From NCBI GenBank assembly GCA_039519185.1, contig CM076846.1, positions 108,038,442-108,102,441 on the forward strand: DNA of 64,000 nt, written 5' to 3'. Source of the DNA: Astragalus membranaceus. Its lineage: Eukaryota; Streptophyta; Magnoliopsida; Fabales; Fabaceae. Under the pieces are notes generated by a model. That model was not told where the DNA came from. It was given only the letters and a program-made list of their open reading frames with translations, and did no database searches. Both the position numbers and the translations under genes were made by a program. Shown piece after piece: positions 33,588 to 44,500 of this stretch; position 1 is the stretch's first letter, and each line of letters starts with the position of its first letter.

Positions 33588-33869
33588 ACTGAGAAATTGA
33601 GATTTCTCGCTCGAGTTTCAGGCCCTTCAAGAAGAGCTCTGGTACCAATTTGTGAAGTAAAACTCAAGAATGTGGGAGAACATTAGGTTCATTCATTGAT
33701 TGGGAGCTTCTTATAGCTCAACAGATTACACAAGAGATTGAAAAAGTCGTTTGCTACTCTAATAACAAACTAACTAATGATGCTTAACTACTAACAGCTT
33801 GAGTTAAGCAAACTAACTGCCCAGCTAATTGAGCTGACTTACTTCACTCAAAACTAACCCAACAATTTT

Positions 33870-34382
33870 GTGAAGATTTTTTTACTGATTGTATTCTATT
33901 CTATCATAAGATCAAACAAGAGATCAAAAAAAATTTTTACTCAACAAGAGACCATATTTTTTGTCAAAAAAAAAAACAAGATACCATATTATAATATTAT
34001 AAAGATATAAAATTACTTTTTTAACAAATAAGGTTAAGCTATTAAAATAATATGCTACCTATTCGAACTGAGACAAATTTTGTTATATTCATTTATTCAA
34101 AGAAAAATTGTGGTACGTGAGAGACTACGTTAAGCGACGATCCTTGCAAGTCAATATTTTGTTTTGATTTTAATAAAGCTTGATTTTTTTGTCCATATAT
34201 TTTTATTGCTATTATGACGTCTACCAATTTTTTACGTTGGGATTCAATAAAATAAAGTTAAAATTATATTGAATTGGACATTTAGTAGTTCACATTATTC
34301 TATTATGTGGTGGGCCTCACATTTGAGCTACCTTTAGGCTTCCGTAAGTGTTGGGTTGGCCCTGCGATTGTCCACATGATTA

Positions 34383-34385
<3 letters not shown>
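33870..34385. other. AT-rich non-coding interval
   Basis: Original insertion-site flank of the copia element followed by AT-rich DNA. No gene is supported. Confidence 0.5.

Positions 34386-34439
<54 letters not shown>
34386..34439. repeat. (AT)n tract 1
   Basis: About 54 bp of pure AT dinucleotide, the left edge of the organelle-like segment. Confidence 0.95.
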
Positions 34440-34440
<1 letters not shown>

Positions 34441-35066
34441 CTTTGAAGCTACTACCGAAGCTGGCTTGCTTCTTTTGCTTACCCTTATCGGTTGGGGTCC
34501 AGACGCTCAAGCTCTGATTTCACCCGAAACAAAAGGATCTCCGCTAAAAATGAAAGTGGGGAGAGAGAAAGAAGAGTGAGAAGGCCGGTAAGAGAAGAGT
34601 TTCCTTCAGAGAGAATGCAAATAAAAATGAAAGAATTTTCCATTATGTACTTTCTTTGGGAGCCGTTTTTGCTTTATTTGCAGGATTTCACTATTGGATG
34701 GGTAAAATCTTTGGTCGCGGGGAGCGAAAACATCTTATCGACGAGATTATAGACTTCGTTGAAAATCAATTGGAAGACCCGGAGCAGCCACGGGGGTTCC
34801 CAAGGACTAGCAAAATCGAAATAGCGAAATTCTTGGGTCATCTCAATGGTCTGGCACTTCTCCACCCTCTGCTAGCAGCTTTCTTATTTTTTCCACATCT
34901 AAAAGTACCCTACACAAAAGGGTCCCCTTAACCACACGGCCTAGACTCCGCTACGGTGAGACATGAAAACACCCGATCCCATTTTGACCTCGATATGTGG
35001 AATCGTTTCCGACTTTTTAAGTCTTGTAAATGCATTTTTTTTAATTTCTATTTAGAGAGAGAGGGC

Positions 35067-35069
<3 letters not shown>
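34440..35069 (+). pseudogene. Mitochondrial-type segment with a cox1 fragment (NUMT-like)
   Basis: At about 34637-34720 the + strand reads FHYVLSLGAVFALFAGFHYW and then MGKIFGR, the near-perfect C-terminal-half motif of plant mitochondrial cytochrome c oxidase subunit 1. The cox1 match stops after GR, and the frame continues through unrelated sequence (DEIIDFVENQLEDPEQPRG) to a stop at 34931. The rest (34440-34636 and 34932-35030) is also less AT-rich than its surroundings. The chimeric layout is like that of rearranged plant mitochondrial DNA, so I read it as nuclear-integrated mitochondrial DNA. Only the cox1 part is recognised with confidence. Confidence 0.75.

Positions 35070-35134
<65 letters not shown>
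35070..35134. repeat. (AT)n tract 2
   Basis: About 65 bp of AT dinucleotide between the mitochondrial-type segment and an unidentified 300-bp segment. Confidence 0.95.
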
Positions 35135-35137
<3 letters not shown>

Positions 35138-35433
35138 GATACTTGAAATCCTTCATGGACTTCAATAGGAAGGATTTCTGGGACTGGCCCAAAGAAATTC
35201 CACCATTGAAGGAACCAATTTGGGAAAGAGTACTTGGTTGCTCTCTTGAAATAAGTCAACCAAGAATGCTTAAAAGATTGATTTTGAAGGCCAAGGATAA
35301 CATAATCCTAAGCTTTGATATAATCCCAATAATTGTATCCAATTAGATCAAAGATCTGGGAGAATTTTTTGGTTTTATTGGGGTTTTGTCCAAAATCTGA
35401 AGGTGTTAAAACCTTTAAAATTTGGAGGGTTGA

Positions 35434-35434
<1 letters not shown>
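35135..35434 (+). other. Unidentified segment between two (AT)n tracts
   Basis: An open frame (35143-35346, ATG start) reads MKSFMDFNRKDFWDWPKEIP and then PIWERVLGCSLEISQPRMLK. It does not match a family I know. Because it sits between (AT)n tracts next to pararetrovirus-like fragments it may be another piece of the same kind of sequence, but I cannot show that. Confidence 0.35.

Positions 35435-35483
<49 letters not shown>
35435..35483. repeat. (AT)n tract 3
   Basis: About 49 bp of AT dinucleotide at the 3' edge of the protease-containing fragment. Confidence 0.95.
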
Positions 35484-35486
<3 letters not shown>

Positions 35487-36640
35487 TTGATTTTCTTTGT
35501 AAGAAATAAGGTTTAAATCCCTAACCGAGGGTTTCCTTAAAAAATTGAAGATGATAGGTTGTCCCAAGTGCTGGGCAATTATACCATCTTTAGTGATTTG
35601 AAACGGGAAGAGAGATCTTATGAAGGGTGTTCCTAAGATCACCTTGTTTTTTAAATCCTTGACAAGAAGAAAAAGGGTATTGATTTTGAAACCTGCGTTT
35701 TCAATAGTTGCAGAAGATAATTTGTAATTGATTTTTAACCTAGAACCATTAGCAGTGCTAAGACGTTCAGAGGTCTTTTCGAAATACTTAGTGGGGACAA
35801 GGCCCTCTAAGATGCAATTGGAATCTGCTCCCGTATCGAACAAAGCAGTAGTTTCAAGGGTAAAATCATTAATGACAATTTTTATTTTGATAAATAACTT
35901 TTGAATCTTAATGTGATTGATAAGGCCAAAAAGATCATCGTCTTTAGACTCATCACCATCTTCTGTGTCTGTATTGGAGACATGAGAATCATTAACATGG
36001 TCCTTCCATTGATCAATGATAAGCTGGTGACCAGCATGTTTACTTTTCAGATCCTTAACTTCGTGTTTCAAGAAGTTAATTTCAGCTTGAAGATCATGAA
36101 TAGTGGTAGGTTTGGTGCTGGCGTTTTCTAGTCTTTTGAGGGTGTCCTTGAGATTAAACTTATTGGTTACTAGGGGATTTCTAGGAGGTTTTATCTCAGG
36201 GGGAGGTTTTGCCTCAAGGGAAGCCATAAGCTTGTCGAGGTAATTCCTCCTTTCTTGTTGATCAGTAATGGCGTTTATGGCCTCGAGGAGCAGGTCATGG
36301 TCACGGGTGAGGACATTGATATGTTTAGATGAGTTGCTGGAGGAATCTGTTAGGTCATCATCCTGGATTTGGTTTAGATTATCAGAAGGATGGTCAGAAG
36401 AACTTTCAGAGGATTGGTTTAACAGATTGTTAATTTTATTTTCAATGTCAGAGCCAAGATTTAAGGTTTTGAGTTTTCCTACAATTTTGCAATTTCTGCT
36501 GAAGTGACCTGGCTTGCCACAATTGTAACAGATAATAGGTCTTTTGGTTTTATCATTATTTTCATAATGATTCTTGATATTTTGATTGGTAGGTCTAGGT
36601 CTAGGTTTTCTCAAATGCTTTTCTTTGTAGTAGTCGGGTC
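35484..36640 (-). pseudogene. Pararetrovirus-like fragment: CCHC zinc knuckle and aspartic protease
   Basis: One long frame on the - strand (about 36620 down to the AT tract) has a basic stretch and a zinc knuckle, CYNCGKPGHFSRNC (about 36490-36535). A Ser/Asp-rich linker and a coiled-coil-like part follow, then a retropepsin-type domain with the active-site FDTGADSNCILEG (about 35815-35855) and VILGTPFIRSLFPF. This order (nucleocapsid knuckle, then protease, before RT) fits the Caulimoviridae or related virus-like retroelements that I recall as 'enzymatic polyprotein' in plant genomes. It ends in the (AT)n tract instead of continuing to RT, and has no ATG near the 5' end of the frame, so it is a fragment. 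Family assignment is from memory. Confidence 0.65.
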
Positions 36641-37513
36641 ATACACTTGTTCATACTCATATGACTGCCATAAATGGATATTAATTCTATAATTAAATTA
36701 AAAGGTTATACTATTAGTGTACTCTTTGACTATAGCTAAATGCCGCAAGTGTACGTCAATACAGGCGTCTGGCAAGGGCAATTGAAATGTGCCGTATTTA
36801 TCCGCCTCGATCGGATAATCCTATAGTCAACTAGTCCACTATTTTATAACTATTTAAAAATGAACGTAAGGAATTTTGCATAATTAGATTATTCATCTAT
36901 GTTTATATTCTGCAGTAATTACCTGTGTTCTCAAAATTATTATCGTAGACTTACTGCTATGTATTATACTAAGATACGCTTATTTTTATGTTATACCTTC
37001 GCACTTAAAATGTTTATGATCAAAATACTTCTAGAGCTTTTCAAAGAAAATTTTTATATACTCCAAGGACCGTAGAATATTAGTAAGGATATCTGGGTAT
37101 CTCACTAGCGACGAAATGGTAGCGAAGTACGTAAGACCCTGCTGGTGATTGGGCAGTCATATACCATTATTTGAGATTTATTATCCTAAAGTATTCTAAT
37201 CCTGAAGGAGAAAAGTATTTTCGAAAGTGCTTTAATTTTGATCATACACAGGTTTGAAGCAAGGAATAATTTAGACTCTAAGCGTTTAAATCTGGTTTAA
37301 TACATATTTCAGTATTTACTTTGATTTTCTCTGAACTATGGTAATTTCTACTCCAAAATATAAAATAGAAAATAATTTTCTTATACAAGCTTTGATATCC
37401 GGCAACATGGCATTATAACTAAGGTTTGAAAAAAACATGGTTAACCTAACAGCATTTCCCAGAAGGTAATTAACTAGTTCAGTTTTAATACTTATATTTC
37501 TGCAAGTAACCAG
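36641..37513. other. Non-coding interval between two divergent virus-like fragments
   Basis: No long frame on either strand. On the - strand 'ggatatcaaagcttg' near 37392 vaguely resembles a tRNA-Met primer-binding site, so it could be a viral leader; the similarity is weak. A legume or TE match was not recognised. Confidence 0.3.
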
Positions 37514-38238
37514 ATGAAGGCAATGATACTTACGGGTGAGGAATATCTTACATCCTTCTTAAACAAAAGCTTTTTCCTCACCACTATGTCTTCTACACCC
37601 TCTTCTCCCCCTACTTCTGTGATATCATCTACTGGTAGTAACATTTGCCAGAATCAATCCGTTTGTAGCCACAATCGAGATCTTGAGAAAGGTCTTATCA
37701 ATCAGGAGGTAACCTCCCCCAATTTTACCATAGACAAAAAATCCCTTAAAAAAGACTTTTATTCTGTAGAATGGTCTCCTCATAGGGAATGGTTCCTCCA
37801 AAATTTCCAAGGTAATAAATGATACCTTGTCCAAATGAAATTTTATAGGTTCCTCAAAAGAGTCAAATACAATATCCCCTTCTTCCACTGGTTTCAAGCT
37901 TACGCCATAGTAAAAAACATTGATTATCCCTTTTGCGATGACCATGACGGGAGAGAGACCAATACTATTTGGCACCTCAAAGATGGCCAGATGGTCCAAT
38001 CCGAGCTACCCCCCAAAATACCCTTTGCCCTGAATAGCAAAGACCAAGCTACCCCTGTCATGGCCGCCCCTTTCAAGACCAAAATTGATGGGGAACCTGT
38101 TACAGCCAAAGACATCAGGGATCTTATGGAACAATCCAATTACACAAACAAGTACCTCCAAGCCTTAGGAGACTCCAGCAAAAGTAGAAAAGGTAAGGAA
38201 ATTAGCGACAAACCAGAGTCGTCTTCTTCCCCTACTTC

Positions 38239-38241
<3 letters not shown>
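37514..38241 (+). pseudogene. Pararetrovirus-like fragment: N-terminal structural (coat-like) region
   Basis: The + frame reads MSSTPSSPPTSVISSTGSN (ATG 37587), then KKSLKKDFYSVEWSPHREWF. It meets a TGA at 37820-37822 and continues in the same frame with KFYRFLKRVKYNIPFFHWFQ, YAIVKNIDYPF and a Ser-rich end, running into (AT)n. The pattern 'EW.PHR.WF' plus 'FF.WFQ.Y' is one I associate with N-terminal polyprotein parts of endogenous pararetrovirus-like elements. It points away from the zinc-knuckle/protease fragment, so the two halves are rearranged relative to a working genome. Not functional. Confidence 0.55.

Positions 38242-38301
<60 letters not shown>
38242..38301. repeat. (AT)n tract 4
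   Basis: About 60 bp of AT dinucleotide terminating the coat-like fragment. Confidence 0.95.
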
Positions 38302-38304
<3 letters not shown>

Positions 38305-38619
38305 GTGTGTAGTGTGTATGACCGTGGGATGCACGGGTATATATTACATTTTGACAATGTTCAATTATAAAAGATTAAAATAGAGGGTTTGAATTTATCT
38401 AAGTGAAAAGTCATATAAAACATTAAAGTATTATAAATAAAATTATTATTAACATTGTATATATAACAAAATATTAATATTATTTTATTCTATATTATAC
38501 TTATAATATGTAATATTGATATAAATTATTTATAATGATAGATATAAAAGAAAAAAATAATTAGTTAAATGAATGGAATAATATTTGTCATTACTTCATA
38601 GATTATGAAAAATGAATTG

Positions 38620-39440
38620 TGTTATGAATATTATGATATTATGGATGTCCACTACCCTTTCTTCCATATTACCACCCTTTCTTCCATATTACCACTACCC
38701 ACTTTACTAATTAGGGTATTAGTGGTTTTTATGATTGACTATTCACTCGTCAATCTACACCCTATAAATAGGACTCACTCTTATGTGTAGTCACACTTTT
38801 GAAGAGTATAATACAAGAGCTCTCTTCTCCTTCTCCTTCTCCTTCTCCTTCTCCTTCTCCTTCTCCTTCTCCTTCTCCTTCTTCTTCTTCTTCTTCTTCT
38901 TCTTCTCACTATCATTTATTTGTGATCTTGTTTATGTTTTATCTCATTTTATGTTTTATCTTATTTTCTCTTTATTTATCTTTGTTGATGATAATTTGTG
39001 ATATAGTTCCCGAAGAACAATGAATCCATTAACCAACCATCCCTTTAAAGACTTCACAAATAATTGTTTCTATGTATCATTGTTTATGATATAGTTCCCG
39101 AAAAACTTAAAAATTTTAATATCCAACCATCCCTAAAGAATTGTGGTATAGTTCCTGAAAAACTAATGATTTGATAATCCAGTATCTTTGTAAGACTGTA
39201 CAAAGAATAATTTTCTTTATCATTGTCTGTGAAGCTTTGTGATAGTTCTTGAAGAACTCAAAGAATATATTCAAGTATCCATATAGGATTGCTCAAAGCA
39301 TGATTTTTTCTTCGTCAATGTTTAGATTTTGTGAAATAGTTCTTGAAGAACAATTGATTATAAAGTGTATTTTTCTTTGATCATCGTATATGAAAGATTT
39401 GTGATCGAATTCAGTTCTAAACTTGACTTTTACACAATGA
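38620..39440 (+). mobile_element. Possible LTR fragment with TATA box and diverged tandem repeats
   Basis: From tgttatgaatattatgatat (38620) the sequence has an LTR-like look, with a TATA box at cctataaatagg (38761), then a pyrimidine-rich leader and several loose copies of 'gtgatatagttcccgaagaa' (near 39000, 39087, 39130, 39240 and 39333). No paired LTR, gag-pol or certain target duplication was found. The alternative is ordinary repeat-rich intergenic DNA. Confidence 0.35.
38821..38907. repeat. (TTCTCC)n then (TTC)n microsatellite
   Basis: About ten hexamers cttctc are followed by eight or nine ttc triplets. It lies directly downstream of the TATA-like box, in a presumed leader. Confidence 0.95.
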
Positions 39441-39759
39441 TTGCAATCTATAAGATCTATTTGATCTTAGTATGTTTTAAGCAATGGAAATCAAGAGAAA
39501 GACATATAATTTATGTCTCAAATATTCTCATGTATTAGAAAAATGAGAAAATATTTCCAAAAATATTATGAATCAAGATCATGTGATATGGTGAGTGAAA
39601 AGAATACTCATAAACCACTCAATAAGTTGAAGTTCATTCTCAGAAATGAATGATTCACAAACCACTTAATTGTTGATGTTAATTGAGCCTCACTAGGAGT
39701 TTCTCACAAATGAACTACAGAATGGTGCTGCTGGGATGGACTTCAAAGTAAGGCTTGGA
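39441..39759. other. Non-coding interval
   Basis: AT-rich; 'aaaccactcaataagttga' and 'aaaccacttaattgttgat' form a weak local duplication. No gene is supported. Confidence 0.45.
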
Positions 39760-40030
39760 GGATGGTCATGGGACAGTTCAGTTGTTTTAAAACGAGAGCA
39801 ATTTTTTGGGCAGTTGGGATAACAGTTCGGGCTCAACAGTTTGAAAAAAAGTTCAAAATTTAAACAGTGTTCGAACTCGAACTCAGTTCAGTTTGGTTCG
39901 GTCAAATTGCTAAGATAATTAAGTTCGGTCGAACTGTTTGAACAATTCAGTTCTAAACTATTAGTAAAAGTTCAGTTAATTTTGGTTCAATTCAATTCAG
40001 TTTAACAGCCCGGTTTAGCTTTTTAGTTCT
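39760..40030. repeat. GTTCGG/AGTTCAGTT-rich MITE relic
   Basis: Words such as acagttcagtt, gttcgaactcgaactcagtt and ggttcggtcaaat recur densely, ending in gattagcaaccctag. The interior style is that of hAT-type MITEs (agggttgctaa-like end), but no target duplication is evident. Confidence 0.45.
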
Positions 40031-40825
40031 GATTAGCAACCCTAGCCCAAAGGTAAAGGAAAAATTATTGTAGTTGTGGCCTTGTGGGTATCAAATAGGC
40101 ATATGACTGAGATTGTTCTAGATACCTTGCTGAGATTTTAACCTTATTTTACCACCCCCGACCCCCAAATATCTAATTTTATGTGTTATTTCAAAAGTAA
40201 TTAATTACTCATATTTTTGAATTTTAATTTGTTCTTTTAAATGTTAAATTATAACACGGTTTCGAAAATTAATTGAACCAAATAATTGTAAATTGACTTA
40301 GTCAATTAGCAAGGTATAAAAAATTTGTATGGAGTCAGAAACCTACAAAAATTGTGGTGCAAATAATAATTATTAAAACCAGGGGTGCAAAGATGATTTT
40401 TTTAAGGCCATAGTAGGCCCTTTGGGAGTTTGCAGGGAAGAGAGACGAGGCCTTGGGGGGGGGCGGAATAGAGAGAAAGTTATAGAAATCTGTCCCCTTA
40501 ATTGAGAGTGTAATTTTGTAGGCACCGTTAAAAAAATGCTTATGATTGATATATATATTTAAATTTAAGGCTATTATTAAATGATGCAAATAATTTGAAA
40601 ATTTTGCCTAAGCTCTTCCAAACTCTCCAAAACCCTCCTCCAAATTGGGCGGATGTGGTTTTATGAAGAAAAATAAACTCATCATTGAATTTAAGAGTCA
40701 GGACATTAAAAATCGTGGTGCAAATAGTAATCAGTAATTATTTAAAAATTAAAAGAAACAAAAAAAAGAAACATTACTAATTGCACATAATAAAAGAACA
40801 ATAAATAAAAATGGAAAACAAGGCA
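40031..40825. other. Non-coding interval
   Basis: AT-rich, with a short G run (ggggggggg) at about 40453. Two loose copies of an 'aaaattgtggtgcaaataataat' phrase lie at 40350 and 40710. No gene is supported. Confidence 0.45.
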
Positions 40826-40996
40826 GGGAATGGATTGTCTAGCTTCCATATTTGATAATTTTGGTGACTTTAGTGTATTCAGGAGAGAAAATATTGATTA
40901 AAATAATATTATCAAGATAAGAGAGAAAAAAGTTTAGTGAGAGATAGACATAAAATCACCAAAATTAGAGAATTGGAAGTTAGACAATCCACTCCC
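40826..40996. mobile_element. Small MITE with GGGAATGGATTGTC inverted ends (171 bp)
   Basis: The ends gggaatggattgtctagctt and the complement of aagttagacaatccactccc pair over about 35 bp into the interior (tttggtga and tcaccaaa). The flanks carry GCA on both sides (40823-40825 and 40997-40999). Terminal GGG and a 3-bp duplication suit a PIF/Harbinger (Tourist-like) MITE. The whole folds as a hairpin. Confidence 0.65.
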
Positions 40997-41549
40997 GCAG
41001 TAAAAAGGGGATGAGTTAAGAAATAGAACAAAGTTCTCGTTTTGTTAATTGGTAAGCGAACGAAAAGACCTATTTTGATGTTTTTGAATCAATACTTCAT
41101 CGACAAACAATAAATACTACTATGTCGTCAATTTAAATTTGAAGGACACATCAGTAATATGGTAATCAAAGAATTAAATCAACGGGTCTATCTATCTCGT
41201 ATCGCCCTAATTGTAGGGAAGAAAAAGAAGAAAAATCTGGGTAACAATGGAATGAGATGTAACTGATGTTATTAGTTACCATTCAATTTCATCATTTTAA
41301 AATATATATATATATATATAACAAAAAAAATAACATACTATACCACACGTAGCAGGACAGAGACAGACTTTCATTGTGCTGTTAGTAAATTAGAACCATA
41401 TATGATAGTGCACCATATATATAGTACTAAATCAATTACCAAAGGTGTTACTATCCAATCAATTGTATTTTATCTTTTGCATGAGCATACATATATGTTA
41501 ACTTCATCATGCAACTTCTAGTTCTAAGAGCATATATAATCTTAATTAA
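40997..41549. other. 3' flank of the transporter gene
   Basis: AT-rich, including an (AT)n of about 20 bp near 41302. It likely contains the 3' UTR of the transporter. Confidence 0.45.
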
Positions 41550-44500
41550 TCAAACAGAAGGGAAAAACTTGTTTAGATTGAAAGGTAGTGAGTAAAACTC
41601 TTCACTCCTAGTATCTGTCTTGAATGAACTGAACCTATCCCACCACGGCATTCCTCTGTCTTTACGTGTTTGGTTATCTTTCTTGTGCAGTGTTGCATCC
41701 AACAACAGTGCCAATAAACCACCAACAAATGCTTCTGATGCAAATGGGACATTGATCATGTCATTGAACTGTCAAAACCACCAATTATTTTATTAGTAAC
41801 ACTTTCATAAAACATTGTAATAATTTAGCAATAAGAAAAATACTATTTAGTGTTGATCATTTTCTTAACATGTCATTTAATTATATGTCACATTAAGATA
41901 ATGCATATAACCCAGTGTTATAAAAACCGAACCGTTCAACCAATTAAATCATGACCCGATACAGTCTCCAGTTCAGTTACTTTAGCAGGAGGTTTCATCT
42001 GGATTCAAGTGGTCGAACCATGACCCAGAAGTCTCGTCGGTTCGATGTCCAGTTCGGTTTTCAAAACATTGTGCATAAAAGTTTAAGGAGAGAGAATGAG
42101 AAAAGATGGATACCCATCTGGCGCGGGTGTGTACAGGACCATAGCCTTTAAAAGCTGTGTACTCATTGAAGTATTGTGGTATAGAGAAACCCATGAAAAC
42201 TGAGAAGCCTAAGATGAATTTAGTTCTAAAACTGTTTAAATTGCAAAATTGAAGGAAGCCAAGACCTGCAGAGCCTGTGTTTTGGGAACATAAAACAAAA
42301 TGAAATGTAAGCACATCAAATTTTAATGAAATTTCAATTAATATAGCTAGATTCTTTAAATTGATGATACATACCCACATAGGCAAAGAAAAGACAATAT
42401 AAAGCTGCAATTATTGGTGCTGGAATTGAAGCAAAAACAGCTCCAAATTTACCTACATTTAGTTATTCATCAATTATCATAACAAATGTTCATCAAGTTC
42501 AACAAGGAAACAAATCACGAAGATCAACACAATCGCTAACACCGTTCCTTCAAACCTCTATTAATGATTGATTGAAATTCATGTAGGTCCTACTAAATCA
42601 GTGAGTTGCATTATCTATTTAGTGAAACCCATTTCGCAAGTGGTGAGACTCGTGTAAATTTCGCTCAATCATAAAGTGAGTTTTGAAAAAAGAGTGTTAC
42701 AGAATGGGTAACACTCCCTTACAAGAGAATCACAAACATTGAAATCTTACCAAGAATTGAGAAAAAGATCATGAATCCAGCTGATATTTGAACAACCCTT
42801 CTGCTACCAACACGTGTCAAAGCTAAGAGTCCTGCATTCTCTCTGGGAAAAAAACAGTGATGTTATATAGTATTCTTACTAGGAAAAAAATAGTCAAATA
42901 ACAGACCATACTATTAGATTAGAAACTTACACAGAAACTGATGATCCATTCCCAGTCCCAAAAATTCCAGATAACAAAATTCCAACTCCCTGGTACATAC
43001 ATCAGAAATAAAAATTAAAGACAATATCTCAATTATTTGAAGAAAAAAACAACTAAAAATACGACATAGTCATATTTCTAATATATACAAGACCAAAAAA
43101 TGCAGTTTTTTTCTCGATAATTAGAAGTTTATTGATGTGCACTACCCGAGAGGCTAGTCAAAAAAAACAAATACAAACCATATGTAATCTAAGATCACAA
43201 ATATCACACCCCGTATTCTAAGATTAGTACACGCCTAATTTTTATTTACCTGCCAACCGACACCTCGGCTAAGAACTGAAGGTGGAATTGGTGTTGCACT
43301 TGAATACCTTGACACAGCAATGAAAGCACCAGTTGACTGTAGAACAAGTCATTTATGTAAGAACAACCATTTATTTATTAGTATGCTAAGACAGATACAA
43401 AAGGAAAAGGGAATTGCCAGATGCTTGAGAATATACAATGAGATTTTTCTGAGCTACATGTTCTAAGTGTTAGGTAAAATATATTCTAACCAAAAAAAAG
43501 AGGTAAAATATGCTAATTAGTAATCAAAGTTACATAGTAGGCTTTTAGAGAAGGGACGTAGTTCAGAAAATAAGCATATCTAGTTCACCAGCATAAGAAT
43601 AAACAAACCTCTACTAGAGCAACAAATGCAGTAGCCATCATAGCAAAAGATTCACCAGCATCAAATGTAGGAGCTCCCCATTGAAATGGATATGGAATTC
43701 TTATCCTGCATAGTATATTTGTCAGCAACTATACTAAGGCATTAAAGAAGCTGAAATCCATTATTTGTTGCAATTTAAGATTATTCATTCATATCTTTAG
43801 CACCGACACATTAGATTGAAGGCATTTTCAGGTTTTCGACACGTGTTGGTATCAGACACCAACATGACACCGACACATGTGGTTATTTTCAGTTACTTCC
43901 ATTTTCGTAAATTATTATCGGTGTCAATGTCATATCTGGTGTCTGTGTGTCTGTACCGGTGCTTGCTTCATAGATTCATATTGCCATGAAATTTTAAAGT
44001 CTCTCCAACTATATAGATAGTAATTTACTGCTCCTAAAGAAGAAACACTATGTCTATCATTGGAAAACCGGATGATCCTTACCAAGGAGCGCCGCCTATG
44101 ATCCCGGCACGATCAGTCCTGCATGTGATTTGTGTTTTAGGCGCTGAATTTTTATAAGCTCCACCAACTGTAAGAAGATAAGCATAAAGCCACACAATCG
44201 CGACTGAGAATATAACTGCGAAGCGATCGAAGATAGGCTTTTCTCCTTTCATCATGCGAGGAATGTACTGCAAAAACAGGCCACTACTTAAAAAACATAG
44301 AACTAACAAAATTTCATCTGAATTGTGTTAATAATGCTGTTAAAGAAAAGGAATTAGCAATTTAGCATCATTAAAGTTAATCACCTGTGAAAATATTACT
44401 AGGATGATGATTTCTGGTAGTCCAATCTCCACACATTTTGCAAGCTAGAATCCAAAAGCCATAATCAAGAGAGAGGGAATCACACATTGTAATTATAAAA

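Larger units (their letters stand above)
27508..33864 (-). mobile_element. Ty1/copia LTR retrotransposon, young, split by a solo LTR
   Basis: The LTRs are 27508-27721 and 33651-33864, 214 bp each with only two differences, with TG and CA ends, flanked by the direct repeat ATTTT (27503-27507 and 33865-33869). On the - strand the primer-binding site ttggtaccagagct follows the 5' LTR (complementary to initiator tRNA-Met), and a purine tract (aagagagggta) precedes the 3' LTR. The gag-pol frame runs from 33587 to 27860, interrupted only by the 29025-30628 insertion. The LTR similarity points to a recent insertion. Confidence 0.96.

Noticed and set aside
38310..38345. accgtgggatgcacgggt hairpin as a second Helitron end
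   Set aside because: No CTRR follows at the right distance and no 5' TC partner was found.
40335..40589. 84-codon - strand frame with a hydrophobic tail
   Set aside because: AT-rich chance frame with no family resemblance or gene context.
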